A stretch of 64,000 nt of DNA from JAICWY01 sp964531205 (GCA_964531205.1 CAZHGH010000004.1:1-64000), one strand, 5' to 3'; counted from the stretch's first letter, positions 7,829-17,545 are shown. Program-made: numbers and translations. The notes: generated from the letters alone by a model not told the origin.

Positions 7829-8853
7829 TTAGCACTCAAAGCCCGCGGTATCGTGCACGTAATCGATAGTGACCGCACACTTGCCGAACGCGGTCGGGCC
7901 GAGTTTCGCGTCTACAGTGTCGCCCTGAAAGACATCGTCGCCCGGGCGCGTTGAAAACCACACGTTACGAAACGTCACGCGATCGGCGTGCACTTCCGGA
8001 ATGCGAATCAACGAAATACCCGGCGAGTACGCGGCATCGGCGATATACGTCCAGTCCGGATGCGCGGCATGCCATTGCCGCATCGTGCCCATCGGAATGA
8101 AGCTCGTGGCACGAACTTGCGGCATACCATCGTTGAGTTGCGCTACCGTTCGTTGAGAAAGCGCAACGGTTGCTGCCGTATCGAGAGCCGTAGGATATGT
8201 CTTCCCATCGATAACAATGTTGAGCTGCGGGTACCGATGCGCACGATCGAACAGCAATGAAACGCGGCTTGCACTCGGATAATTCGGTGNNNNNNNNNNN
8301 NNNNNNNNNNNNNNNNNNNNNNNNNNNNNNNNNNNNNNNNNNNNNNNNNNNNNNNNNNNNNNNNNNNNNNNNNNNNNNNNNNNNNNNNNCGATGCGCACG
8401 ATCGAACAGCAATGAAACGCGGCTTGCACTCGGATAATTCGGTGCGGTGCGATCCCAGTAGAAATGATGCCCGACGTAATCGATCGTCCAGATGCGGTCC
8501 GTAAGCCAAGTCCAGCCAAGTTGTCCGTCCACGCCTGAAAAGATGGGATCGTTCCCAACGTCGGCGTCGTTCGAGATCGGAAGCGCGCCATGATTGCCCG
8601 TGACCGGCGGAAACGTCACTTCGCTCAGCCGAGGTAGGTAAGCCGTATGCATTGGGCCGGTCTCCAAATGCAACGACTGCACCAAACCGCTGCGAATAAA
8701 CCCGCTCCCGTCCGTATCGACCCACAGCGTAAGGCGCCGTGTGGACTGTGCCACGCGCGGCCTCACAAACACGCGGTCACCGCTGAATGCGGCGGGCAGC
8801 TCGATATGCGGCGCAGTCGCCGCGGCAAAACCAAACGCAAGCGCGAGAAGCAT
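7829..8853 (-). CDS. Exported aspartyl-protease-like protein (interrupted by scaffold gap)
   Basis: The gene is split by the N run at 8290-8389. Removing 100 N plus one 55-bp duplicate joins the upstream and downstream frames into one 289-residue protein. An N-terminal signal peptide (MLLALAFGFAAATA) is followed by two lobes. Each lobe has an Asp-Thr motif in a hydrophobic setting: LWVDTDGSGF near residue 44 and TALDTAATVAL near residue 170. This is the two-lobed pattern of aspartyl proteases (DTG/DTA), although the first lobe has DTD. The protein probably acts outside the cytoplasm; activity is not assured. A retropepsin-like DUF without activity is the alternative. Confidence 0.7.
8235..8444. 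other. Scaffold gap with 55-bp duplicated flanks
   Basis: 100 N (8290-8389) lie between two identical 55-bp copies (8235-8289 and 8390-8444). This is an unmerged contig overlap. Collapsing it (155 bp) restores the frame of the surrounding gene. Confidence 0.9.
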
Positions 8854-8907
8854 AGAACACCCCCGTTGTTAGGAATATTCCACACGCCGGCCTAATAGCC
8901 CTGACTT

Positions 8908-10179
8908 ATGTCGATACGCGCGTTCGGCGGGCTTACGAGCCGGCAAAAAAAGACATTCTTAGCGAGCTTTTTGGGGTGGACGCTCGACGCGTTCGACTTC
9001 TTTCTCGTCATCGTCACCGTCCCGCACATTGCCAAAGATTTCCATGCGGCGATCAAAGACGTCGCGGTCGCCGTCACCATCACGTTGATGCTGCGGCCCG
9101 TCGGGGCGCTGATCTTCGGCTGGTTCGCCGACAAATACGGACGGCGCGTACCCCTGATGATCGACGTCGGGCTCTACTCGGTTCTCGAATTTGCAACTGC
9201 GTTCTCGCCGAACTTGGGGGTCTTCATCATCTTGCGTGCACTGTACGGCATTGCGATGGGCGGTGAATGGGGACTCGGTGCGGCGCTTGCGATGGAAGCG
9301 CTGCCTGCGGACAAACGCGGGCTGTTCTCCGGGATTCTGCAGGAAGGCTACGCCGTCGGGTATTTACTTGCCGCAGTCGTGCTGGCCGTGCTCTACGTGC
9401 ACATCGGCTGGCGCGGCATGTTCATGCTCGGCGTGTTGCCGGCGTTGCTCATCTTCTTCATCCGCCGCCACGTTCCGGAATCGCCGGCGTGGCTGGCCGG
9501 ACAAGCGCAAAGAATCGCCGCGGGTCCGCATCCGCTTTGGAATGCGATCAAACGGCAATGGCCGCTCTTCATATACGCCATCCTGTTCATGGCGGCGTTC
9601 AACTACATGTCGCACGGCACGCAAGATCTCTATCCGACGTTCCTCACGCTGCAACACGGTTTCACTCCCGCGCTCGTCGGCACGCTCACCGCGATCATGA
9701 ACGTCGGCGCAATCATCGGCGGCGTGCTCTTTGGTTGGCTCTCCCAGCGCTGGGGCCGTCGCAATATGATTCTCGTTTGCGCGGTGCTCGGCATCGTGCT
9801 CATTCCGCTATGGGCTTTCAGTCAGACCGCAGTGCTGCTTGCGACGGGCGGGTTTCTGATGCAAATCGCCGTGCAAGGCGCGTGGGGAATCATTCCCGCG
9901 CATCTAAACGAAATTTCGCCGGACGAAGTACGCGGCACGTTCCCCGGTTTCACGTATCAAATCGGAAATCTGATCTCAGCGAACGCGTTGCAGTTGGAAT
10001 CAGCATTCGCGGCAAGCAAGTTTCCGTTGCCGTCGGGACATCCGGACTACAGCAAAGCGATGGCGATCGTTGCGGGCGTCGTGTTTATTGGGATCATCGT
10101 GCTTACTGCAATCGGGTACGTCGTCACGCCGGAGCAGCGTCAACGCGCATTCTCAACCGCTGACGTTCCCGCCGAGTGA
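8908..10179 (+). CDS. MFS transporter, sialate/lactate (SHS) type
   Basis: 423 residues with about 12 membrane spans. The N-terminus (FLGWTLDAFDFFLVIVTVPH) and loop 2-3 (GWFADKYGRRVP) are typical of the SHS branch of the MFS, which includes Jen1-type lactate:H+ symporters and NanT. MGGEWGLGAALAMEALP and RGLFSGILQEGYAVGYLLA are further MFS motifs of this group. It likely imports lactate, pyruvate or another monocarboxylate with protons across the inner membrane. The downstream genes at 10184 and 10370 follow in the same direction after 4 and 24 bp, so it may lead a small operon. Confidence 0.82.
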   Translation: MSIRAFGGLTSRQKKTFLASFLGWTLDAFDFFLVIVTVPHIAKDFHAAIKDVAVAVTITLMLRPVGALIFGWFADKYGRRVPLMIDVGLYSVLEFATAFSPNLGVFIILRALYGIAMGGEWGLGAALAMEALPADKRGLFSGILQEGYAVGYLLAAVVLAVLYVHIGWRGMFMLGVLPALLIFFIRRHVPESPAWLAGQAQRIAAGPHPLWNAIKRQWPLFIYAILFMAAFNYMSHGTQDLYPTFLTLQHGFTPALVGTLTAIMNVGAIIGGVLFGWLSQRWGRRNMILVCAVLGIVLIPLWAFSQTAVLLATGGFLMQIAVQGAWGIIPAHLNEISPDEVRGTFPGFTYQIGNLISANALQLESAFAASKFPLPSGHPDYSKAMAIVAGVVFIGIIVLTAIGYVVTPEQRQRAFSTADVPAE

Positions 10180-10183
10180 GAAA

Positions 10184-10345
10184 ATGCGCTACAATACTCG
10201 CACCATGCATGAAGTGGAAGCGAGTACCTGTCCGGCCTGCGGTCATCCGATGAGTGCTCACCACGGACGTCATTGCGGAATTTGCGACCAGAAAGGCGAG
10301 CAATGTCTTGCGCTGGATCCCGCAGCTGAAAGTCCCGGCGGCTAA
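10184..10345 (+). CDS. Small CxxC zinc-ribbon-like protein
   Basis: 53 residues from ATG 10184, four bases after the MFS stop; a second ATG at 10205 is possible. Five cysteines and several histidines are spaced as CPACGHPM, HCGIC and GEQC, which suggests one treble-clef or ribbon-type zinc site. It is very small and has no membrane segment. The function is unknown; position suggests co-transcription with the MFS gene. Confidence is limited by size, but the cysteine pairs argue for a real protein. Confidence 0.5.
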   Translation: MRYNTRTMHEVEASTCPACGHPMSAHHGRHCGICDQKGEQCLALDPAAESPGG

Positions 10346-10369
10346 GCAGGCGCAAACTTGGCGCACGAA

Positions 10370-10948
10370 ATGATACCGGACTGGATTACGGCCCTCGCCA
10401 CGCTCGGCACGTTCGTTGTGATCGGTGCAAGCGCCGTCGTCGCACTGCGGCAGATGCGCCACATGCAGGCCGCAAATCAGCTGCAAGGCATTCTCGCGCT
10501 CGAAGAGCATTTCCGCGATCGCGATCTGCAAGCGGCACTGACGTACGTGCAAGACGTGCTTCCAACGAAGCTCAAAGACCAGCAGTACCGTCAGGAACTG
10601 GAGCGTCGCGGGTTTATCGACACTCGCATTCATCCGGAACTCTTGCTTTGCAACTGGTTCAACAAGATGGGGCTGCTCGTCAAGCATCGCATCGTAAGCG
10701 AAGAGGCTTTCATGGATCTCTTCGCGCGTCTCATCGTCTACTACTGGGACGCTCTCGCACCGGCAATTGCGCTGATGCGTCGCAGCCGCGGGCAAGGCGA
10801 ATACCACGATTTTGAGTACCTTGCCCTGCGTGGCCGCGATTGGCTGGCGCGGAACCGCGAGGGTGTATTCCCGAAACGCGTGATACGCGAGACTATAGAC
10901 GCGGGCGAGCCCGTATCACCGCAAACGTCGAGCCGTCCACGTCCGTAA
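10370..10948 (+). CDS. DUF4760-like membrane-anchored protein
   Basis: 192 residues from ATG 10370 (TTG 10358 is the alternative). One N-terminal membrane helix (ITALATLGTFVVIGASAVVAL) is followed by a soluble helical domain of ~160 residues rich in charged residues (ALEEHFRDRDLQAALTYVQD). This is the usual shape of DUF4760 proteins, whose function is unknown. The last 56 bp overlap the 3' end of the convergent glycosyltransferase gene. The assignment to DUF4760 is by pattern only. Confidence 0.65.
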   Translation: MIPDWITALATLGTFVVIGASAVVALRQMRHMQAANQLQGILALEEHFRDRDLQAALTYVQDVLPTKLKDQQYRQELERRGFIDTRIHPELLLCNWFNKMGLLVKHRIVSEEAFMDLFARLIVYYWDALAPAIALMRRSRGQGEYHDFEYLALRGRDWLARNREGVFPKRVIRETIDAGEPVSPQTSSRPRP

Positions 10949-12413
10949 CGTCTGCAATCGTTACGAAGCTCCGCCACGCAACCTTCCGGTCAGGATCGGT
11001 CACGAGTAACGTTCCCGGCAGAGAGCACTCCGGCGTCTCGATAGTTTCGATTTTTTCGATCGGCACGTCGTTCAAATAGAATCGAACGTACGTGTCGATG
11101 CTGTACCACGCCGGGCGAACAGCAAAGCACACGCGATCGTATGCAAACGCGCGCGCCCGGATATCGGCGAACAACGCGCGGGTTCCCGAATCCCAAGCGT
11201 TGGAATTCACGTGCACGTACCGCGTGAAATAGAAGCTGCAGAACAGCAAGAGCGACGTTGTAGCGGCCGCTGCAAATCCCAACAGTACCGTGGTTCGCGC
11301 GCGCGCTCGATCCAGCAGATACGTCAAGCCGATAGCAGCAAGAATGCAGAACACCGGCGCGCCGGCCAGCGTTCGCGGCGCATTGGGCGCGCCTTCGTTC
11401 GTGAGCGCTCCGCCGAGCGGATATGCCAGCATCCAGATCCACAGCCAATACACCGCCCATTTGTTGCGAACATATGAAAACGCGTACGCAAGTCCAACCG
11501 CCGCAAGCGGAATTACGAACCAAAAGAACGCGCCGAATCCATTGAGATAACGCCACGTAATGCCCGATTGCGGATCGCCTGTCGTGACCAGATACGACCA
11601 ACGGAAATGCGCCAAGTAATTCGTCGCAAACGTGGAGAGCGAGGCAATCGATATTCCGTGCGAAAAGGTCGATATGCGGCCGGTTCTTCCAAAAGTAAGC
11701 GGGTCGAAAAACCATTCATACAGTGCAGGCGCAGCGACGGCAAGCCAAATGATGCAGGCGCTCGCAATCGTCGCCCCGGTTTTCCACGATCGCACGCGCC
11801 CGGCGTTGAGCGCAAGTATCGCGCCACCCAACACCGCGGCATAGAACCACGCCGCCATGTACGAGTAACATGCAAGGGCGAGTAGCACTGCGCCAAACGC
11901 GAGATGTTTAAACGACACCCCGCCGTCTCGCCGATACGCACGCAGCAGCAGATACAAACCGCCGAGCAAGAACGGCAGCTCCGATGACGGTTCCCACGCG
12001 ATGCGCGAAAATTGAATAAACACCGGTTGTATGGCGAACAGCAACGCAGCTAGCAGCGCGGCATCGCGCCGGCGCGTCAATTCGAAAACGAGCGCATACC
12101 CCAGCAGAATCGTCGCAAGCCCAAAGAGCACGGCGGGGAAGCGCAAACCGAAAGCGGACCTTCCGAAGACGAGGCTGGACGCATACCCGGCGACCGCATA
12201 GATCGGCGGATTACGCGTGAATCGTGCATAGAGGAACGGCTGAAGCGTGCCGTCGATGTCGTGTCCGGTGGTCGCGATGCTATACGCCGAATTGTAGAGA
12301 TCGAGTTCGTCGGCGATAAGTTCCGTCGGAACCGTCGAGAGGTCGTATAGACGCAGCCCCGCCCCGAGCAACACGACAAGAACAAGCGCGATCAAATACC
12401 GGTAGCGCTGCAT
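10893..12413 (-). CDS. Membrane glycosyltransferase, GT39/ArnT-like (PMT_2)
   Basis: 506 residues with about 10-12 membrane helices. The first periplasmic loop has PTELIADELDLYNSAYSI, matching the acidic motif of ArnT/PMT-type glycosyltransferases that use a polyprenyl-phosphate sugar donor. RFPAVLFGLATILLGYALV and LLAALLFAIQPVFIQFSRIA are characteristic later helices. It probably transfers a sugar to a lipid, protein or glycan on the outer face of the inner membrane. Acceptor and donor are unknown. It is convergent with and overlaps the DUF4760-like gene by 56 bp. The divergent neighbour encodes a VPS10/BNR-repeat protein. Confidence 0.82.
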   Translation of the reverse strand: MQRYRYLIALVLVVLLGAGLRLYDLSTVPTELIADELDLYNSAYSIATTGHDIDGTLQPFLYARFTRNPPIYAVAGYASSLVFGRSAFGLRFPAVLFGLATILLGYALVFELTRRRDAALLAALLFAIQPVFIQFSRIAWEPSSELPFLLGGLYLLLRAYRRDGGVSFKHLAFGAVLLALACYSYMAAWFYAAVLGGAILALNAGRVRSWKTGATIASACIIWLAVAAPALYEWFFDPLTFGRTGRISTFSHGISIASLSTFATNYLAHFRWSYLVTTGDPQSGITWRYLNGFGAFFWFVIPLAAVGLAYAFSYVRNKWAVYWLWIWMLAYPLGGALTNEGAPNAPRTLAGAPVFCILAAIGLTYLLDRARARTTVLLGFAAAATTSLLLFCSFYFTRYVHVNSNAWDSGTRALFADIRARAFAYDRVCFAVRPAWYSIDTYVRFYLNDVPIEKIETIETPECSLPGTLLVTDPDRKVAWRSFVTIADVTDVDGSTFAVIRARPRL

Positions 12414-12451
12414 GGCATGTATTTCGGCACAATGCGCCCAAAGTCAACGTG

Positions 12452-15412
12452 ATGATGAGATTGGCTCTACGCTCCGTAATAAGCGCAGTGGTACTCTTTG
12501 CGTCCGGCGCGGTTCCCGCGCCCGCGCTGGACCTGGGCTCGCTGCAGTATCGCGGCATCGGACCCGCGATTGCCGGTGGCCGCACCACCGCGGTCATCGG
12601 GAGCAACGTGAACCCGCAGGTCTACTACGCGGGCGGAGCGGGAGGCGGAGTCTTCAAAAGTACCGACGGCGGCGCGTCGTGGCTGCCGGTCTTCGACAAA
12701 GAACCCATTGCGCCAATCGGTGCAATCGCCGTGGCACCGGACGATCCGGACGACGTCTGGGTCGGAACGGGCGAATCCAATCCACGCAACACCGTCGAAG
12801 GCGGCGACGGCATTTGGCACTCCACCAACGGCGGCAAAACGTGGACGCACGCCGGTTTGCAAGGCACCGGATCGATCTCGAGCATTTCGATCGATCCGCG
12901 CAATTCGAAACGGCTGGTCGTGGGTGTCTTAGGTCAAGTCTTCCGCGACAGTGCCGAACGCGGCGTTTACGTAACGAACGACGGCGGAAAAACGTGGGCG
13001 CACACATTGTACGCCGGCCCCGCAAGCGGCGCATCCGACGTCGAGCGCGTGCCGGATCGTCCGAGTACGCTCTTCGCCGGCATTTACGAATTCCGCCGTA
13101 AACCGTGGACGATGATAAGCGGCGGCCCAAACGGCGGAGTCTACCGCTCCGACGATAACGGCGCGACGTGGCGCAAACTTGCAGGTAATGGTTTGCCCAA
13201 AGGAGATACCGGCCGCATCGGCATTGCCGCCGGAACGCACGGACGCATCTACGCGATCGTGCAATCGAAGGTCGGGGATCTCTGGCGCTCAGATGACGGC
13301 GGCGCGCATTGGAAACTTATGCCGCACAGCTGGCTCGTCGGCATGCGGCGCTTTTATTTCAGCCGCGTGTTCGTCGATCCGCACGACAACGATCACCTCA
13401 TCAACGTCGGGTTGATTCTCGCGGAATCGACGAATGGCGGCAAATCGTTTCATAAGATCGCCACGAACGTAGGTTGGGATTATCATCACGTATGGTGGTC
13501 CCGCGACGGCAAACGCATCGCCGTGGGATCCGATGAAGGCGCAGTCTTTTCCACGAACGGCGCAAAGAGCTGGTGGCAGCCGTACGATTTGCCGTTCGCG
13601 CAGCCGTACCACATCGGCTTCGATCTGCTGCAGCCGAACTACCATGTCTGCATCGGCTTGCAAGATGACAATTCGTGGTGCGGATGGGGGAATAGCCCGA
13701 ACGGCGTGGGCGTGCTGAACCGCGACTGGACGCAGGTCGCGCCCGGCGACGGCATGTGGACGCTCTACGATCCGAAAGATTCGAATTTCATTTGGTCGAC
13801 GTCGACCGCGTCCGACACCGGACAAGTCTATCTGTTCGACGTTGCGAAACAGCAAGTCTTCGAGGTTTCGCCGGACGCGCGCATCAACGGTCTCGAACCT
13901 GGAATCGATCTAAAGCATCGCTTTAATTGGGACACGCCGATCGCATTTACTTCTGACGGCTCGGCGCTGGTCGGCGGCAATGTCGTCTTCAAGACAGCCG
14001 ATCGCGGCCAACACTGGAGCATCATCAGCCCCGATCTCACGCGCAACGAAAAATCGCATCAGCAGATTCCCGGCGGTCCAATCGATGCGGACATGTCGGG
14101 CGCCGAGATGTCGGATACAATTCTCGACATCGAACCATCACGCATACTTCCTACTGTTATTTGGGTCGGCACCGACGACGGGCTCGTGCAACTCACGCGC
14201 GATGACGGCACGACGTGGCATAACGTAACGCCGAAAGCCATGCCCGCGTGGGCGCGGGTCGCAACCGTCGATGCAAGTCCGTACGATGCCGGCACGGCCT
14301 TTGCTGTGGGCGACGGACATATGCTCGGTGACGAGAGTCCGCATATCTTTGCAACGCGGGACTACGGCGCGACGTGGCGTTCGATCTCGGGCGACTTGCC
14401 GCGTAACGTCTTCGTGCGCGTGGTGCGTCAGGATCCGAAGAATCCGAATTTGCTGTACGCCGGAACGCAGCGCGGCGTGTTTGCCTCGTGGGATGCCGGA
14501 ACGCATTGGCAGTCGCTGCGTCTCAACATGCCGGCGACCGCGATCTACGACATTCAAATCCAACCGGTCGCAAACGACTTGATTGTCGCATCGCATGGCC
14601 GCGGCGTCTGGATTTTCGACGACCTTACCGTCCTTCAACAATATAGCCCGTCAGTGAATCGGAGCGTTACGCTCTTTGCACCGCGTGAAGCGCTGCGCTG
14701 GTCGCGTTACGCTCCCATCAACACGTTTGAATCCGGCCTGCCTGTAAATGCATTCGTGGGTCCGAACGTCGCCTACGGAGCACTGCTCACGTACTCGCTC
14801 GCGCGCGAAGATAAAAAAGCGACGATCGATATTCTGGATGCGAGCGGGCACGTCGTCAGACACCTGGACGGCAAAGCGGTGCCGCACAAAACCGGCCTCA
14901 ACCGCACTGCTTGGGATCTGGCAGAGAACGGACCGGTGAAGTGGCACGGAACGTTTGAGGCTAACCAAGGGCCGAATACGGGCGCCGAGGTTCTTCCGGA
15001 ACGATATACGGTTCGGTTAAATGCGAACGGCACGCATAAAGAGCAAACCGTCATCGTGCGGCAAGATCCCCGTGACAATCTCACCATCGAACAGATGCAA
15101 GCGCGGTACGAATTTCTCAAAGGCTTGTTTGCCGAGTTCAGCACCGTCGATACGTGGCTGAACGCAATCGACAAACGCACGAAGCGTGGCGTTCGCTCAC
15201 CGGCGCTACTGGCATTTACGCGTAAACTGACGTATGCTCCGCGCAACGCCGAAGATTTGAGCGGACCGCCGGGCATCCGCGAACGCTTAGGCGATCTCAT
15301 CGGGCGCATGGGCGGCAATTACGCTCCGCCGACGCAGCCGCAACTCGATGAAGCCGCCGCACTTCGGCAGCTCTTCCAGACGTTGTCCAGCGAATATCGA
15401 TCGCTGCATTAG
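12452..15412 (+). CDS. Exported VPS10/sortilin-like BNR-repeat protein
   Basis: About 986 residues. GTG 12449 and ATG 12455 are near-equivalent starts. After a signal peptide (SVISAVVLFASGAVPAPA) come many Asp-box/BNR repeats: STDGGASW, STNGGKTW, TNDGGKTW, SDDNGATW, SDDGGAHW, KTADRGQHW. These are typical of a ten-bladed sortilin_N/VPS10-type beta-propeller. The C-terminal ~200 residues form a beta-rich then helical tail seen in many Bacteroidetes/Acidobacteria members. Family members are often annotated as glycosyl hydrolases, but I see no proof of catalysis. The protein is likely periplasmic or secreted. The stop lies 6 bp before the oxidoreductase start, so the two are probably co-transcribed. 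Confidence 0.85.
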   Translation: MMRLALRSVISAVVLFASGAVPAPALDLGSLQYRGIGPAIAGGRTTAVIGSNVNPQVYYAGGAGGGVFKSTDGGASWLPVFDKEPIAPIGAIAVAPDDPDDVWVGTGESNPRNTVEGGDGIWHSTNGGKTWTHAGLQGTGSISSISIDPRNSKRLVVGVLGQVFRDSAERGVYVTNDGGKTWAHTLYAGPASGASDVERVPDRPSTLFAGIYEFRRKPWTMISGGPNGGVYRSDDNGATWRKLAGNGLPKGDTGRIGIAAGTHGRIYAIVQSKVGDLWRSDDGGAHWKLMPHSWLVGMRRFYFSRVFVDPHDNDHLINVGLILAESTNGGKSFHKIATNVGWDYHHVWWSRDGKRIAVGSDEGAVFSTNGAKSWWQPYDLPFAQPYHIGFDLLQPNYHVCIGLQDDNSWCGWGNSPNGVGVLNRDWTQVAPGDGMWTLYDPKDSNFIWSTSTASDTGQVYLFDVAKQQVFEVSPDARINGLEPGIDLKHRFNWDTPIAFTSDGSALVGGNVVFKTADRGQHWSIISPDLTRNEKSHQQIPGGPIDADMSGAEMSDTILDIEPSRILPTVIWVGTDDGLVQLTRDDGTTWHNVTPKAMPAWARVATVDASPYDAGTAFAVGDGHMLGDESPHIFATRDYGATWRSISGDLPRNVFVRVVRQDPKNPNLLYAGTQRGVFASWDAGTHWQSLRLNMPATAIYDIQIQPVANDLIVASHGRGVWIFDDLTVLQQYSPSVNRSVTLFAPREALRWSRYAPINTFESGLPVNAFVGPNVAYGALLTYSLAREDKKATIDILDASGHVVRHLDGKAVPHKTGLNRTAWDLAENGPVKWHGTFEANQGPNTGAEVLPERYTVRLNANGTHKEQTVIVRQDPRDNLTIEQMQARYEFLKGLFAEFSTVDTWLNAIDKRTKRGVRSPALLAFTRKLTYAPRNAEDLSGPPGIRERLGDLIGRMGGNYAPPTQPQLDEAAALRQLFQTLSSEYRSLH

Positions 15413-15418
15413 CGCGTC

Positions 15419-16342
15419 GTGAAAGCGCTCTACTTCGAGCGGTTTGGTGGACCGGAAGTACTGCAGTACGGCGACGTGCCGGATCCGCAGGTTGCAAAAG
15501 GATCTTCGCTCGTAAAAACGTCGGCGATCGGTTTAAACTTCGCCGACGTTTACCGCCGGCGCGGAAACTACCATCTTGCCGGCAAGCCTCCGTACATCGC
15601 AGGTTACGAAGCTGCAGGCACAATCGCCGGCAGCGGTGAGCGCGTTGCGTTTGCGGACAGCGCGTTCGCAAATGCGCAGCTCGTCTCCGTTCCTGACGAC
15701 AAACTCATTCCGCTTCCGGACGACATCAGCGAGGAAACCGCCGCGGCTCTTTTGCTTCAAGGGTTAACGGCACACTATTTAACGCGCGACAGCTACCGCG
15801 TGCGCGCCGGCGACGTTGCGGTCGTTCACGCTGCAGCCGGCGGCGTCGGATTATTGCTCGTACAACTCCTCAAGCACGCGGGCGCGCGAGTCATCGCGTT
15901 TGCATCCCTGCCGGAAAAATGCGAAGCCGCGCGCCTGTATGGTGCGGACGAGGCGTACACGTACGCCGAATGGCCCCAACGCGCGAATGGTGCGAGCGTA
16001 ATCTACGAATCGGTCGGCAAAACCCTCGACGAATCGATCGATGCAGTCAAGATAAATGGAACCGTTGTCTTTTACGGCATGGCGGGCGGCGATCCGAAAC
16101 CCGTGAATCCGCGCGTGCTGATGGACGGATCGAAGACGCTTACCGGCGGCGATCTATGGAATGTGCTTACGTCGCACGACGAACGTGTGCGGCGAGCAAA
16201 CGAACTCTTCGATCTCGTTCGAACGGGTGCGCTCAAGGTTCCGGTCGCGGCGCGCTTTCCACTGCGGGACGGCGCACGCGCACATGAATTCCTTGAAAGC
16301 CGTTCCGCGATCGGGAAGGTCTTGCTCATTCCGGACCACTGA
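15419..16342 (+). CDS. Quinone oxidoreductase (zeta-crystallin type MDR)
   Basis: 307 residues from GTG 15419. This is a zinc-free medium-chain dehydrogenase: GroES-like domain at residues 1-115 (GLNFADVYRRRGNY and GYEAAGT are typical), then a Rossmann NADPH-binding domain with AAAGGVGLLLVQLLKHAGA. The catalytic zinc ligands of alcohol dehydrogenases are absent, as expected for NADPH:quinone reductases. It carries out NADPH-dependent reduction of quinones or enones in the cytoplasm. It follows the VPS10-like gene by 6 bp. At 307 residues it is slightly shorter than the usual ~325. Confidence 0.88.
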   Translation: MKALYFERFGGPEVLQYGDVPDPQVAKGSSLVKTSAIGLNFADVYRRRGNYHLAGKPPYIAGYEAAGTIAGSGERVAFADSAFANAQLVSVPDDKLIPLPDDISEETAAALLLQGLTAHYLTRDSYRVRAGDVAVVHAAAGGVGLLLVQLLKHAGARVIAFASLPEKCEAARLYGADEAYTYAEWPQRANGASVIYESVGKTLDESIDAVKINGTVVFYGMAGGDPKPVNPRVLMDGSKTLTGGDLWNVLTSHDERVRRANELFDLVRTGALKVPVAARFPLRDGARAHEFLESRSAIGKVLLIPDH

Positions 16343-16384
16343 GAATGTCACGCCGCGCGCAGGCCGGGCGCTCCTACTTCTGCA

Positions 16385-17527
16385 ATGCTTCTCATCGCCG
16401 CCACGATGCTCGCCGCGTTGTATGCAGTGCCCTCGCCGTTGCCCTATGCCAAGCCGGGAACGGTTATATCTTCGCGGCCGTACACCGGCAGTGCGGCACT
16501 AAGCAACGCAGCCCGGAACACCTTCGTGCTGTATCATACCGTTTCGCCAACGGGACGCGACGTGGCAGTCTCCGGCGTGATCTCAATTCCGAACGGCACA
16601 GCTCCGCCGGGAGGCTGGCCGATCATCAGTTGGGCGCACGGAACCACCGGTAATGCGCCACAGTGCGCGCCGTCGCGAGCGGCGGAGCCGAACATTGAGC
16701 AGCGCTTTTTGAACGACTGGGCCGGCGCGGGCTACGCCGTTGCGCAGACTGATTACGAGGGCGAAGGAACGCCCGGCTTACATCCATATTTCGCGAACAT
16801 CGGCGGAGCGCACGACACGATCGACATCGTTCGTGCAGCCCGCGCACTAAATCCGCAAATCGGCAATGGCTGGATCGTCATGGGCCACTCCGAAGGCGGC
16901 GCAGTTGCGCTTTTCGCCGCTTCAAACGCGCCGTCTTGGGCGCCCGAGCTGCAATTGCTCGGTGCCGTTTCCTACGCGCCGGGGTCCGATATCACCGACG
17001 CGCTCGGCTATGTCATGACGAGCCGGCAACCTATGCGCACACTTCCGCTCCCGATGATGATGATCGAAGGCATTGCATCGACCGATCCCGCGGTCGATCT
17101 CAACCGCATCCTGTCGCCACGCGGGTTAGCACTGTTGCCGCAGTTGCAAAGCGAATGCGTCGGGGAACTGATGAACTCACCTGCGTGGAATGCGATTCCG
17201 CCGGCTTCGCTCTTTCAACCGAATGCGCCGGTCGATCGGCTTTTACACGACTTCTCGAAAAACGAGCCGCTGAACTTGCCGATTCGTGTGCCGCTGCTGC
17301 TTGAACAAGGCACCGACGATCAAATCGTTTCGCCGGCAACCACAGAGGCGCTGCGTTCCAATCTTTGCGCGAACGGCGTACAGGTCGAACTGGATACGAT
17401 CGAAGGCGCGAATCATGGCTCGGTGATGCCGCGCAGCTTCGAGCGGGTGAAAGAATGGGTTTCGCAGCGCTTTGCCGGTGTAGGTCAGACCCAGAATTGC
17501 AAGCCCGTCGGCAGTACGCGTAGCTAA
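16385..17527 (+). CDS. Secreted lipase/esterase (LIP family, alpha/beta hydrolase)
   Basis: 380 residues. A hydrophobic N-terminus (MLLIAATMLAALYAVPSP) suggests export, though its n-region lacks a basic residue. The alpha/beta hydrolase triad can be placed: nucleophile Ser in VMGHSEGGAVAL, Asp in QGTDDQIVSP and His in GANHGSVMP. The layout, with ISWAHGTTG as the oxyanion strand and AVAQTDYEGEGTPG, is that of the fungal/bacterial secretory lipase family. It hydrolyses ester substrates outside the cytoplasm; the actual substrate is unknown. It lies between the quinone oxidoreductase and an MFS gene in the same direction. Confidence 0.85.
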   Translation: MLLIAATMLAALYAVPSPLPYAKPGTVISSRPYTGSAALSNAARNTFVLYHTVSPTGRDVAVSGVISIPNGTAPPGGWPIISWAHGTTGNAPQCAPSRAAEPNIEQRFLNDWAGAGYAVAQTDYEGEGTPGLHPYFANIGGAHDTIDIVRAARALNPQIGNGWIVMGHSEGGAVALFAASNAPSWAPELQLLGAVSYAPGSDITDALGYVMTSRQPMRTLPLPMMMIEGIASTDPAVDLNRILSPRGLALLPQLQSECVGELMNSPAWNAIPPASLFQPNAPVDRLLHDFSKNEPLNLPIRVPLLLEQGTDDQIVSPATTEALRSNLCANGVQVELDTIEGANHGSVMPRSFERVKEWVSQRFAGVGQTQNCKPVGSTRS

Positions 17528-17545
17528 TTGGTGTAAACTCAGGGT

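Noticed and set aside
7829..8725. Separate genes on the two sides of the gap in the aspartyl-protease-like locus
   Set aside because: The duplicated 55-bp flanks and frame arithmetic show one gene.
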